Source of the DNA: Fortiea contorta PCC 7126
GTDB lineage: Bacteria; Cyanobacteriota; Cyanobacteriia; Cyanobacteriales; Nostocaceae
Direction of reading: 5' to 3'
DNA: 64,000 nt
Assembly: GCF_000332295.1 (NCBI RefSeq)
Contig: NZ_KB235931.1
Location: forward strand, 248,001 to 312,000
The translations under genes and the position numbers were made by a program. Below the pieces are notes generated by a model, which was given only the letters and a program-made list of their open reading frames with translations, was not told the origin of the DNA and ran no database searches. Position 1 is the first letter of the stretch, and the number at the start of each line of letters is the position of its first letter. Positions 1 through 8,417 of the stretch are shown one piece after another.

Positions 1-1726
1 CGGGATGAGAGTGATCGCCCAACGCCGACGGTAGCTGCTCAGACCATTTGCGATTTTGGGTTTCTTGAATCCATCTGTCGCCATCATTTTGGAAACTGGT
101 CACAGGTTCTGTCGATAGTAACACCCGCGTAGTTCCTGGCTGAATGCCATGTAAAGTCACCCATCCCCGCCCTTGCTCGTTAGTTGAAACCACACATGTA
201 GTGGCAAAGCTATCAATTTCCTCCCGTTTACCCGGTTTGAAATGTAATATATTCAGTTCCGAACTAGGAGGGAAGTGAAAAGTTTGACCGATGTTGGCTG
301 GGTCTTGCTCAAATTTATAGCGTAGATGAGGTAATGCTCTGGGGTTGTAGAACTGGTGTAGGTAGACCGCCTCGACTGGTGCAGGACGCCCCCGCACAAA
401 CGAGCGGATTTCTACTTCTGTGGCAGAATCAACTTTTCGGGAAACTGTTCTCCAATTAGGAAACTCTAAAAATAGACAACTTTCATCTACCTGGAGATTG
501 ATTTCTTTTTCTTGGGCGAGAATTTGTCCTTGTGCATCGACAATACACAAACCCTGGTGCTCAATTTCGTCACGCAGATTTTCCCAAGGTGCGGCTAATG
601 GGACATCGACAATGCCGCTGGTGAGTTGATGTGCTTCTAGTTGGTAAGCTTGGGAGGGGATTCTGGCTATTAACCGTTGAGTGGAAACAGTACGTAATTG
701 CAACTCACCAAGGTCAAGTTTAGCAGCGATCGCATGAGTTGGCCCTGGCCCCGGTTTCATTGCCCGCCCCACACACGGTACTGCTGTCACCATATTCAAA
801 CTCACGCCTTGAGAACTAACCTGGACACTCAAGTTAGAAAGCTTTTTTGCAGATGCATCTTGGCTAGGAGTCAGCAACCGACCATGAGGGTAAGTACTCA
901 TCTCGCCCTCACACCACAAACCAATGCTTCCATGCAGTTCCCAGAAACTGGGCGAGTCTGGCTGTACTGGGGCTGACATATTGCTCAAGCTGAACTGCAC
1001 AACTAACCCCAAAACATGATGACACTTCATCGCTTCTTGTAGCAAAGATACCGTTGGTGAGAGTGCTGACTCTTCGCCCCACAATAAATCTGCTGCAGTT
1101 TTAGAGATGGTGAATTGATGTACAGCCGCACGCTGAAACTCACTATTGAGGCAGTGGTCAGGTAATTCCCGGATATGATGGAAGTCTTGCCAACGGGCGG
1201 GTTGCATACCTGCAACAGGAGCAGAGATCAAATTCGGGACTTGATGGGAACTGCCCTGGCGTCCGCAGGTCAACTGTCCTACCATAATTGTGGTTGTCCA
1301 GTTGGATGCAGGATCGCAATCAAAAATGCGCGCACGATTGAAGCTTGTACCCAAGTATTCATTGTAATGACCCCACATCTCCACACTGCGTCCCACTATC
1401 GGGTCTTTGTGGTCAATCTCGCCGAACTCTGGTTGGGCGCTGATAATTTTGGCATCAATTGCAAAGTGTCCGTTACCCCCGAAATCCCACCCCATCGCCA
1501 TACTAAAAGGGCCTTTCTCATCCCATTCCCCCTGGGTGTTAAACCGTGGCCCCAAATCATACAGGTATTTGTGAAACTCAGATAAAGAACGGCGATGATC
1601 AAAGGGAACCCCATTCATATACACAGTATTTGTACTGAGGTCAGCTAAACCATTTTTGTTGCCTGTGGGCGCGTGGATGCGGGCGGAGCCGTGAAAATGG
1701 AGGCGGGGGAAGTTTAGGATGCTCAT
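1..1726 (-). CDS. VioB/RebD/StaD-family bisindole-forming enzyme (5' part only)
   Basis: Only the first 575 codons are present; the frame stays open to the window edge. VioB (violacein) and RebD/StaD (indolocarbazoles) couple two indole-3-pyruvate imines, made by a tryptophan oxidase, into a bisindole such as chromopyrrolic acid. The N-terminus has the family opening MSILNFPRLHFHG, then HAPTGNKNG (19-26), STNTVYMNG (31-39), LGPRFNTQG (58-66), GGNGHF (83-88), WGHYNEYL (118-125) and FNRARI (129-134). The ferritin-like second half typical of these roughly 1000-residue proteins would lie outside the window. Start is ATG at 1726, but a C-rich repeat sits directly upstream (on the coding strand) instead of a Shine-Dalgarno. 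The adjacent upstream gene is a tryptophan oxidase, then five trp genes on the same strand, which supports the call. Family assignment is from remembered sequence patterns; the exact product is unknown. Confidence 0.85.
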   Translation of the reverse strand, partial: MSILNFPRLHFHGSARIHAPTGNKNGLADLSTNTVYMNGVPFDHRRSLSEFHKYLYDLGPRFNTQGEWDEKGPFSMAMGWDFGGNGHFAIDAKIISAQPEFGEIDHKDPIVGRSVEMWGHYNEYLGTSFNRARIFDCDPASNWTTTIMVGQLTCGRQGSSHQVPNLISAPVAGMQPARWQDFHHIRELPDHCLNSEFQRAAVHQFTISKTAADLLWGEESALSPTVSLLQEAMKCHHVLGLVVQFSLSNMSAPVQPDSPSFWELHGSIGLWCEGEMSTYPHGRLLTPSQDASAKKLSNLSVQVSSQGVSLNMVTAVPCVGRAMKPGPGPTHAIAAKLDLGELQLRTVSTQRLIARIPSQAYQLEAHQLTSGIVDVPLAAPWENLRDEIEHQGLCIVDAQGQILAQEKEINLQVDESCLFLEFPNWRTVSRKVDSATEVEIRSFVRGRPAPVEAVYLHQFYNPRALPHLRYKFEQDPANIGQTFHFPPSSELNILHFKPGKREEIDSFATTCVVSTNEQGRGWVTLHGIQPGTTRVLLSTEPVTSFQNDGDRWIQETQNRKWSEQLPSALGDHSHP

Positions 1727-1840
1727 GGGTGGGGAGTGTGGGGGGTGTGGGAGGTGTGGGGAGGTGGGGAGATGGGGAGGTGGGGAGGTGGGAGGTGTGG
1801 GGGGTGTGGGGAGTGTGGGAGGTGTGGGGGGGTGGGGGAG
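1727..1840. repeat. G-rich short tandem repeats (GTGGGGA/GTGTGGG type)
   Basis: About 110 bp of degenerate 7-9 bp units such as GGTGTGGGGAG fill most of the gap between the tryptophan oxidase and the bisindole enzyme. The repeat abuts the start codon of the downstream gene. Such short tandemly repeated sequences are typical of heterocystous cyanobacteria. Open frames through it are artefacts of the repeat. Confidence 0.85.
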
Positions 1841-1880
1841 AAATGACTAATATTTCATGTCCACTGCTCCAAGCTTGTGT

Positions 1881-3419
1881 TTATTTTATACTTGGTAATC
1901 TAGGAAAATTTACTTTGGCGGTGGCAACTAAGGGGGTGGGGGTGGTGAATTCTTTGACAGGTTGATGGGCGACGATATCGTATACTGCTTCGACTGAGGA
2001 TTCAACGGCGCCTTGAAGCCAAGCGGGAAATCGAGAACAGTGTTCGCCTGCGAAGAAAAGCGTTTTTTGGGGTCTGGCGGCTTCTAGGTAGTGGATGTGA
2101 TGGTTAGATTCGCTGGTGATGTCGCCGCCCCAGGGAATGGAACACCCGCCCGCGCTCCACTTGTAATTACCCCAGGCGATCGTTGCTGTATCTAGGAGCA
2201 TACCGGGTTTGTCAATTTCTGGGTGCAGCTTGCTGACGGCTTTTTTGACGTAGATGTAACGATCTGAATCGGACATCATGCCTAATTTGTCTGCATCGTC
2301 GCCAATGGTGTAGCTAGCTAAGAGCGTGCTACCGTCTGTAGTATTGTTTTTGACAGAAGGGTAGTAGATTTGACGGATGCCGTCATCGCTGAATGAGGCT
2401 CCACCCTTGATTTCTGCTTGCTCCCAGAATGGTTGGGTGCAGTGAAACAGCACCTTGGTGGCGGGACAGTATACGGTGTTGTGGAAAGCGGCTAGTTTAT
2501 CGTTATCAAAGCCGCTCAAGTCCATTTGACGCACTATGGAAAAAGGAATGGTACATAATACGTAGTCACAGCTACGTGTACGCAGTTCTCCTTCTTTGAA
2601 GAATGATACTTCCACGTAGTCAGCGTGTACATCTAAACCAACTACTTTTTGGTTACACTGGACGGGATTTTTCAGGGCTGCGGCTAGACGGTAGATGAGC
2701 TGATCTATCCCTCCGTCTAGTTGTAATAAATCGTGGCTAGTCTCGACCAGGATATCACTAAGGAACATGTCAAGCGCTTTGCTGCACCGCGCTCTTAAAC
2801 TGGGGTTGGCTTTGATGAAACTGTGGAGGTCTATAGTTTCGCCATCATCATCGAAATATGGCTCTAAATCTAACCTCTCCAATTCATCCATCAATTTTAA
2901 AGACAGGTCACACTCTAAGCTGTGGCGCAAATCCCCTGGGGATATGGTGTCAACGATGGTCTTAAACCACGCGGCAAAAAGCTTAGTCTTTTGACTGTAG
3001 CGCGGATCAGCGAAAATCTTAGGATATTGCTGTGGGAATATTTGGGGTGCATCTTTCATCCGAAAGACTTTACCTTGCATATTAATCAGCGCATTTTGCT
3101 CCTCGAACACGGTGACAAACTTGCACAGTTTATCACTCAGCCCCATTTCCTGTATGTAGTGTAGGACATGTTTGTGTTCGCTGGGGATACGCATTGCTCC
3201 CAGTTCTCCATAGGGTGATTCTGGACTATCTCCGAAGTGATGAGTCCAGACTCGCCCGCCAATTCTGGGGCTACCTTCCATGATATCGACGCGGTGGCCT
3301 AGACGCTCCAGCTCATAGGCTGCTACCAAACCTGCAATACCAGCACCCAAGATGGTGATTTGCTTGGGTTCTTGGGGATTTGCTAGCTTGCACATAGCAA
3401 GCATTCTTTTGATATCCAT
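1881..3419 (-). CDS. RebO/StaO-like L-tryptophan (L-amino acid) oxidase, FAD-dependent
   Basis: 512-residue flavin amine oxidase. It probably oxidises L-tryptophan to indole-3-pyruvate imine and H2O2, the substrate of the bisindole-forming enzyme encoded next. A Rossmann FAD motif GAGIAG lies at 25-30, then EGSPRIGGR (48-56) and the GELGAMRIP block (71-79) typical of RebO-type bacterial L-amino acid oxidases; the C-terminal FAD signature FFAGEHC with PAWLQGAVES is near 465-485. The ATG at 3419 has GGAG 8 bases upstream. No signal peptide is evident, so it is cytoplasmic. It lies between trpD and the VioB/RebD-like gene on the same strand, which argues for tryptophan as substrate. A tryptophan 2-monooxygenase (IaaM) is the main alternative but fits the N-terminal block and the context less well. 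Confidence 0.82.
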   Translation of the reverse strand: MDIKRMLAMCKLANPQEPKQITILGAGIAGLVAAYELERLGHRVDIMEGSPRIGGRVWTHHFGDSPESPYGELGAMRIPSEHKHVLHYIQEMGLSDKLCKFVTVFEEQNALINMQGKVFRMKDAPQIFPQQYPKIFADPRYSQKTKLFAAWFKTIVDTISPGDLRHSLECDLSLKLMDELERLDLEPYFDDDGETIDLHSFIKANPSLRARCSKALDMFLSDILVETSHDLLQLDGGIDQLIYRLAAALKNPVQCNQKVVGLDVHADYVEVSFFKEGELRTRSCDYVLCTIPFSIVRQMDLSGFDNDKLAAFHNTVYCPATKVLFHCTQPFWEQAEIKGGASFSDDGIRQIYYPSVKNNTTDGSTLLASYTIGDDADKLGMMSDSDRYIYVKKAVSKLHPEIDKPGMLLDTATIAWGNYKWSAGGCSIPWGGDITSESNHHIHYLEAARPQKTLFFAGEHCSRFPAWLQGAVESSVEAVYDIVAHQPVKEFTTPTPLVATAKVNFPRLPSIK

Positions 3420-3483
3420 TCTTACTCCGAATTTGCTATCAAAACCGCGAATTATTGTTGCGTTGTTAAGCTTTGCTGAATCA

Positions 3484-3666
3484 GGGGTTAGGGGGTAGGG
3501 GTGATGGGGTGGTGGGGAGTGTGGGGAGTGTGGGGAGTGTGGGGAGTGTGGGGAGATCAGAGAAAAAAAGAATTAAAGAATTTATGCTTACGCTTGTGAT
3601 CTTCTCCGTCTTCCCAAGCCTCCCACACCTCCCACCCTTCCTAATCCCTCATCCCTCATCCCTGCC
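3484..3666 (+). repeat. Composite intergenic repeat, copy 1 (G-rich arm, AT-rich core, C-rich arm)
   Basis: A G-rich arm of GTGGGGA-like units (about 3490-3553), a roughly 50-bp core (3551-3604, containing GAGAAAAAAAGAATTAAAG and TTATGCTTACGCTTGTGATC) and a C-rich arm (about 3611-3664). The two arms are largely complementary. The same core occurs inverted at about 4970-5020 (copy 2). It separates trpD from the tryptophan oxidase gene and could fold as a large hairpin in the transcript. Confidence 0.8.
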
Positions 3667-3712
3667 ATAAAGTCCTGACTACGAACTCAGCAAAATTAAA
3701 TGCTTTGGGTTT

Positions 3713-4822
3713 TTACTGTAGGAATTGTGCCAATTGTTCTAATTTTTCCCAGGCTAGTCCGCTGTGGAGAATTTCTCTGGCAATGATTATGGCTTTGGCG
3801 AAGGTGTCAAAATAGTCGCTGGAGTCAGGTAATAATTCACTGGTGTAGAGTGCTAGGGCTGTATTTAAAATTACTACATCTTGCTGGGGTTGAGTACCTT
3901 TACCTTGTAAGACGGCTTTGAGGATGTCTGCGTTTTCTCGGACATCTCCGCCTCTGAGTTGGCTGGTGGGAGCGGGGTTTAAACCTAGGTCTTGGGGGTC
4001 TAGTGCTAGCAGGTGCATTTTTTGATTTGACACCACAGCTAAGTCTGTTTTGTCGGCTAACCCGGCTTCATCTAATTTTTCCCGTCCATGAAGCACGATC
4101 GCTCGCCGAGTTCCTAGTTGATATAAAACTTGGGCGAAGGTTTCGACTATTGTCGGGTCGTTGACACCTACAACTTGTCCTGTTGGACGCATGGGATTGA
4201 TTAGAGGCCCGAGGAGGTTAAAGATTGTCCGCACTTTCAAGGCTGTTCGCAGTGGTGCGATCGCTTTTAAGGCTGGGTGCCAATCTGGTGCAAACAAAAA
4301 GGTAATCCCAACTTCTTCAACGGCTTCTTGAGTTCTTTTGGTGCTGGTTTTGAAATTTAAACCCAAGGCTTCTAATACGTCCGCTGATCCAGTTTTACCT
4401 GATGCGGAACGATTGCCATGCTTGGCAACTTTTACCCCAGCCGCAGCGGTGACGAAGGCAACGGCTGTGGAAATATTAAAGGTTGATGCTCCGTCTCCAC
4501 CAGTACCGCAAGTATCAACCAAGGCTGATTGACCAACAACGCGATCGCGCAAGGTGGCTTTTAATGATTGGGAGTATAACACTTTCACCATACCTAACAA
4601 TTCTTCGGCAGATACTCCCTTGGCCTGAATTGCTGCTAAAATCGCGCCGGAAATCACTGAGGGAATGGCTTCTGCTAACCAACCATACATTAAATCAGAG
4701 GCTTGGGAAACCGAAAGTGATTGCCGGTCTAGCAATTGCTGCAGTAATGCAGACCAATTAACAGCGTCGTTGCTTAAAGCATTTTTGCCAACACTGATGT
4801 TTGCGGTAATTATATTGGTCAT
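3713..4822 (-). CDS. trpD: Anthranilate phosphoribosyltransferase
   Basis: 369 residues; transfers phosphoribose from PRPP to anthranilate, the second dedicated step of tryptophan synthesis. The diphosphate-binding [17 protein letters not shown] block and the [18 protein letters not shown] block are intact, as is the helical N-terminal domain. It sits in a same-strand series trpEG-C-A-B-D followed by the tryptophan oxidase. The ATG at 4822 is preceded on the coding strand by a C-rich repeat (CCCATTCC) and has no visible Shine-Dalgarno, so translation may depend on coupling or an atypical leader. Because the genes lie with a tryptophan-consuming pathway, this may be a specialised second trp set; the rest of the genome is not visible to confirm that. 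Confidence 0.95.
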   Translation of the reverse strand: MTNIITANISVGKNALSNDAVNWSALLQQLLDRQSLSVSQASDLMYGWLAEAIPSVISGAILAAIQAKGVSAEELLGMVKVLYSQSLKATLRDRVVGQSALVDTCGTGGDGASTFNISTAVAFVTAAAGVKVAKHGNRSASGKTGSADVLEALGLNFKTSTKRTQEAVEEVGITFLFAPDWHPALKAIAPLRTALKVRTIFNLLGPLINPMRPTGQVVGVNDPTIVETFAQVLYQLGTRRAIVLHGREKLDEAGLADKTDLAVVSNQKMHLLALDPQDLGLNPAPTSQLRGGDVRENADILKAVLQGKGTQPQQDVVILNTALALYTSELLPDSSDYFDTFAKAIIIAREILHSGLAWEKLEQLAQFLQ

Positions 4823-5085
4823 GGGAATGGGGAAGGGTGGGAGGTGTGGGAGGTGTGGGAGGTGTGGGGGGTGTGGGAGGTGTGGGGGGTGTGGGAAGGG
4901 TGGGAGGTGTGGGGGGTGTGGGAGGTGTGGGGGTGTGGGGGTGTGGGGGTGTGGGGGTGGGGAAGGAAGGAGAAGATCACAAGCGTAAGCATAAATTTTT
5001 TAATTCTTTTTTTCTCTCATCACCCCACACTCCCCACACTCCCCACACTCCCCATCACCCCATCACCCCATCACCCCACCATCCC
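4823..5085 (-). repeat. Composite intergenic repeat, copy 2 (inverted relative to copy 1)
   Basis: A G-rich arm (4823-4965), a core at about 4970-5020 that is nearly the reverse complement of the core at 3551-3604, and a C-rich arm (about 5020-5085). It fills the trpB-trpD gap and runs into both genes' ends: the last codons and the stop of trpB lie in the C-rich arm, and the G-rich arm abuts the trpD start codon. Confidence 0.8.
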
Positions 5086-6316
5086 TAGAAGCCACTGTCT
5101 GCACATCTTTATCACCGCGTCCTGAGCAGTTGAGTACAATCCGAGGACTATCGGTTAGCTGTGGGCAAAGAGTTTCTAAATATGCGATCGCATGTGCTGT
5201 TTCCAGGGCTGGGATAATGCCTTCTAGTTGTGCGAGGCGTTGAAATCCTGCTAGGGCTTGTTCGTCGGTGACGCTGTGATATTCAGCCCGCCCAATATCT
5301 TGCAAATAACTATGTTCAGGGCCGACTCCGGGATAATCTAAGCCAGCACTGATAGAATGGGCTTCGATAATCTGGCCGTCGTTATCTTGTAATACATAAC
5401 TCATGGCTCCGTGCAATACCCCGACTCGTCCTTTGGTGAGGGTTGCTGCGTGTTTTTGGGTGTGAATACCTTCACCAGCGGCTTCAACGCCAATGAGACG
5501 CACGGAAGGTTCATCGACAAATTCATGGAATAACCCGATGGCGTTGGAACCGCCACCAACACAAGCTAGGAGAATATCTGGAAGTCCTCCCCATTTCTCC
5601 ATCGCTTGAGCACGAGTTTCTTTACCGATGACTGCGTGAAAGTCTCGCACCATCATGGGGTATGGATGGGGCCCGGCGACTGAGCCTAAAATATAGTGGG
5701 TGGTTTCTACGTTTGTCACCCAATCCCGAATTGCTTCTGATGTCGCATCTTTGAGGGTTCCGGTTCCGGCTTCCACTGGTCGCACTTGTGCCCCCATCAG
5801 CTGCATCCGGAAGACGTTGAGAGCTTGTCGCTCCATGTCGTGGATGCCCATGTAAACTACGCACTGTAAGCCAAATCTGGCACACACTGTAGCGGTGGCT
5901 ACACCGTGTTGACCTGCTCCGGTTTCGGCGACGATGCGCTGTTTGCCCATGCGCTTTGCTAACAGCACTTGCGCTAGTGCGTTGTTAATTTTGTGAGCGC
6001 CTGTATGGTTTAAGTCTTCGCGTTTGAGATAAATCTGCGGCCCTGTACCATCAGGTTTAGCGTAGTGCTCGGTTAGCCGTTCCGCAAAGTAAAGGGGTGT
6101 GGCGCGCCCAACGTAGTCTCGCAGCAAGGCTTGCAACTGTTGTTGAAACAGTGGGTCAACTCGGTATTGCTTAAATGCCGATTCTAACTCAATCAGGGCT
6201 GACATTAATGTTTCTGGTACGTACTTACCCCCAAATTGACCAAATCTGCCGTTGGCATCGGGTTGCTGACTGAGCAATTGAGTTGCGGATTGAATCTGCT
6301 GTGTATTTAATAACAT
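5063..6316 (-). CDS. trpB: Tryptophan synthase beta subunit
   Basis: 417 residues; the PLP-dependent subunit that condenses indole with serine to give tryptophan, working with TrpA. The PLP-lysine block [13 protein letters not shown], the ETGAGQHG loop and the phosphate-binding [10 protein letters not shown] loop are all present. The C-terminus is odd: after the conserved GDKDVQTVA the last residues (SRDGGVMG) and the stop codon are encoded by the flanking C-rich repeat, so repeat growth has replaced the original 3' end. The start codon ATG at 6316 has AGG about 9 bases upstream. Same-strand neighbours are trpA (111 bp before) and trpD. Confidence 0.95.
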   Translation of the reverse strand: MLLNTQQIQSATQLLSQQPDANGRFGQFGGKYVPETLMSALIELESAFKQYRVDPLFQQQLQALLRDYVGRATPLYFAERLTEHYAKPDGTGPQIYLKREDLNHTGAHKINNALAQVLLAKRMGKQRIVAETGAGQHGVATATVCARFGLQCVVYMGIHDMERQALNVFRMQLMGAQVRPVEAGTGTLKDATSEAIRDWVTNVETTHYILGSVAGPHPYPMMVRDFHAVIGKETRAQAMEKWGGLPDILLACVGGGSNAIGLFHEFVDEPSVRLIGVEAAGEGIHTQKHAATLTKGRVGVLHGAMSYVLQDNDGQIIEAHSISAGLDYPGVGPEHSYLQDIGRAEYHSVTDEQALAGFQRLAQLEGIIPALETAHAIAYLETLCPQLTDSPRIVLNCSGRGDKDVQTVASRDGGVMG

Positions 6317-6426
6317 TAAATTTGCCTAATAATACTGTAATGGGGAACTGACTGAGTTTTTTCTCTAAATCAAGTATGATTCCTGTATAAATTTGGCTGT
6401 AGAGAGGTAGCCTTGCCATGTTTCTA

Positions 6427-7230
6427 CTATTGGTCTGGTGTAATTGATGTTTTCAAATCCCGACACAAATCTTTAATGGAGCGCAACCCCCGATATGGTG
6501 TACTTTCGGCTAAACGTTCCACGAAGGCACTGCCGACAATCACGGCGTCTGCGCCCCATGTTTTCATTTGTCGTGCCTGTTCTGGCCCGGATATGCCGAA
6601 ACCAACGCCTATAGGTTTATCTGTGACATTACGGATTTGCTGTAGCACATCTTTAACACGGTCTTGGATGTGGGAGCGCATACCGGTGACGCCTGTGACG
6701 CTGACTAAATAAATAAATCCTCTTGATTGACTAGCGATCGCTTTTATGCGTTCTGGAGAACTGGTAGGGGTGACTAATAAGATGACTTCAATTCCTACAG
6801 CGTCGGCGAGTTCTAACAAGTCGCTGGCTTCGTCTAAAGGTAAATCAGGGACGACTAATCCTTTAATTCCAGAGGCTGCAGCTTGTTTGAGAAAGGAAAT
6901 TTTGCCTAGGCTCAAAATAGGATTGTAGTATGTGAAGAGGATAATTGGCGATCGCAAAGTGTGAGTGACTGTTTGAGCTAGTTCTAATACATCAGCTAAA
7001 CGTGTACCATGTTTGAGCGCCCTGGTTGCAGCGGCTTGAATCACTGGCCCGTCAGCCAAGGGATCTGAATAAGGTACCCCCAATTCAATCAAATCAGCCC
7101 CACTGGAGTCTAAAACTCGTAAGGCTTCTGCTGTAATTTCCAAATCGGGGTCGCCAGCTGTGACGAAGGGAATTAACGCACACTGTTTGCTGGCTCGCAA
7201 AGATTCAAAGCGTTGAGAGATAGAAGTCAT
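6427..7230 (-). CDS. trpA: Tryptophan synthase alpha subunit
   Basis: 267 residues, a normal family length. It cleaves indole-3-glycerol phosphate to indole, which is channelled to TrpB. The TIM-barrel signature [17 protein letters not shown] holds the catalytic Glu and Asp, and the phosphate-binding GFGISGPEQ loop is near residue 212. It lies between trpC and trpB, all on the minus strand, which fits one transcription unit. Confidence 0.95.
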   Translation of the reverse strand: MTSISQRFESLRASKQCALIPFVTAGDPDLEITAEALRVLDSSGADLIELGVPYSDPLADGPVIQAAATRALKHGTRLADVLELAQTVTHTLRSPIILFTYYNPILSLGKISFLKQAAASGIKGLVVPDLPLDEASDLLELADAVGIEVILLVTPTSSPERIKAIASQSRGFIYLVSVTGVTGMRSHIQDRVKDVLQQIRNVTDKPIGVGFGISGPEQARQMKTWGADAVIVGSAFVERLAESTPYRGLRSIKDLCRDLKTSITPDQ

Positions 7231-7501
7231 TCTTAATAAACCAGTGATAGCAGGGGATAGGGGATAGGGGATAGGGAATAGGGGATAGCGTCAAAACTCA
7301 GTTGGTGTCTGGGTTTTATATTCGGTTTATGCCCTAAGCTATCGTCAGGTAGCTATAGTTCTATTTCCCAAGTAAGTTGTTGAGTGTAGCGGAAACACTT
7401 TCTGTTGCTATAGCCATAGCCACATAGGTGAGGACATAAACTAAAGATAAAATGCTTACACAAAGCGACTTTCAACCCTGTTGCCTGTTGCCTGTTCCCT
7501 G
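7231..7501. repeat. trpC-trpA intergenic gap with complementary short repeats
   Basis: A G-rich stretch of GGGATAG units (7250-7288) and a C-rich stretch of TTGCCTG/TTCCCTG units (7478-7502) lie at opposite ends of the 271-bp gap. No gene was seen. The two stretches are loosely complementary, as in the other gaps of this operon. Confidence 0.7.
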
Positions 7502-8371
7502 TTATATTTGCAATAATGATTTGACGGCTTGTTCTATATTAGTTTGCTTGACTAGGGATTCTCCTACCAGAACAGCTTGAACTCCCGCATCGGCGACAAG
7601 GGCTAAGTCGGCTGATGTGTATAAACCAGATTCGCTGACAACTGTAATTCCTAAACTTTTTAAGCTTTCCCGACGCTGTGCTAATAAGCTTTGAGTTGTT
7701 TCTAAGCTAACACTAAAGTCTTGAAGATTGCGGTTATTAATTCCTAACAATAGCACATTTGTTAATGTTAGTACGCGGTCAAGTTCAGCTAAAGTATGCA
7801 CTTCTACTAAAGCAACCATTCCTAAACTCTGAATTAATTGGATAAAATGTTGCAGAGTTTGATTAGATAAGATAGCAGCAATCAATAAGACTGCATCTGC
7901 TCCATTAATTCGTGCCAAATAAATTTGGTAGGGATCAATAATAAACTCTTTGCATAATAACGGTAGTGCTACGTTCTGTCTAATTGTTCGCAGATTCTCA
8001 AAACTACCTTGGAAGAATTTTTCATCAGTTAGCACTGATAAACAAGTAGCACCGCCTCGTTCATAGGCTTGAGCAATTTTCACAGGCTCGAAGTCAGCAC
8101 GAATTACGCCTTTACTGGGCGAGGCTTTTTTGACTTCTGCAATCAAGCTGGGCTGACGAGGATTCTGCTCTAATGCTGCCAAAAAATCTCTGAGAACTGG
8201 GGCTGCACTAATTTGATTTTGTAAATCTACAAGAGGTAGTTGTTTTCGCCTCAATGCGATTTCTTGTTGTTTATGCCGGACAATCTCTGCTAATATGCGG
8301 TTTGATTTTACTGAGTTTAGAGGTATTTGGCTATTGATTTCCAGAGTAGAAATACTCTTGTTTGCATCCAT
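7502..8371 (-). CDS. trpC: Indole-3-glycerol phosphate synthase
   Basis: 289 residues. It closes the indole ring from 1-(o-carboxyphenylamino)-1-deoxyribulose 5-phosphate. The signature [13 protein letters not shown] (catalytic Lys) is near residue 80, followed by [23 protein letters not shown] and the C-terminal [10 protein letters not shown]. It starts 46 bp after the trpEG stop, so the two are almost certainly cotranscribed. No phosphoribosylanthranilate isomerase (trpF) is seen in this operon; that step must be supplied from elsewhere. Confidence 0.95.
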   Translation of the reverse strand: MDANKSISTLEINSQIPLNSVKSNRILAEIVRHKQQEIALRRKQLPLVDLQNQISAAPVLRDFLAALEQNPRQPSLIAEVKKASPSKGVIRADFEPVKIAQAYERGGATCLSVLTDEKFFQGSFENLRTIRQNVALPLLCKEFIIDPYQIYLARINGADAVLLIAAILSNQTLQHFIQLIQSLGMVALVEVHTLAELDRVLTLTNVLLLGINNRNLQDFSVSLETTQSLLAQRRESLKSLGITVVSESGLYTSADLALVADAGVQAVLVGESLVKQTNIEQAVKSLLQI

Positions 8372-8417
8372 AAAAAACTGGGGTAATTAAATTGAACGTA
8401 TTCAATGTGGGGAAGTT

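Noticed and set aside
1881-3419. Tryptophan 2-monooxygenase (auxin pathway)
   Set aside because: The GELGAMRIP block, size and the adjoining VioB/RebD-like gene fit a RebO-type oxidase better; no indole-acetamide hydrolase is nearby.
4823-5085. Gly/Val/Trp-rich plus-strand frames over the G-rich repeat
   Set aside because: Low-complexity translation of heptamer repeats, overlapping trpD and trpB ends.
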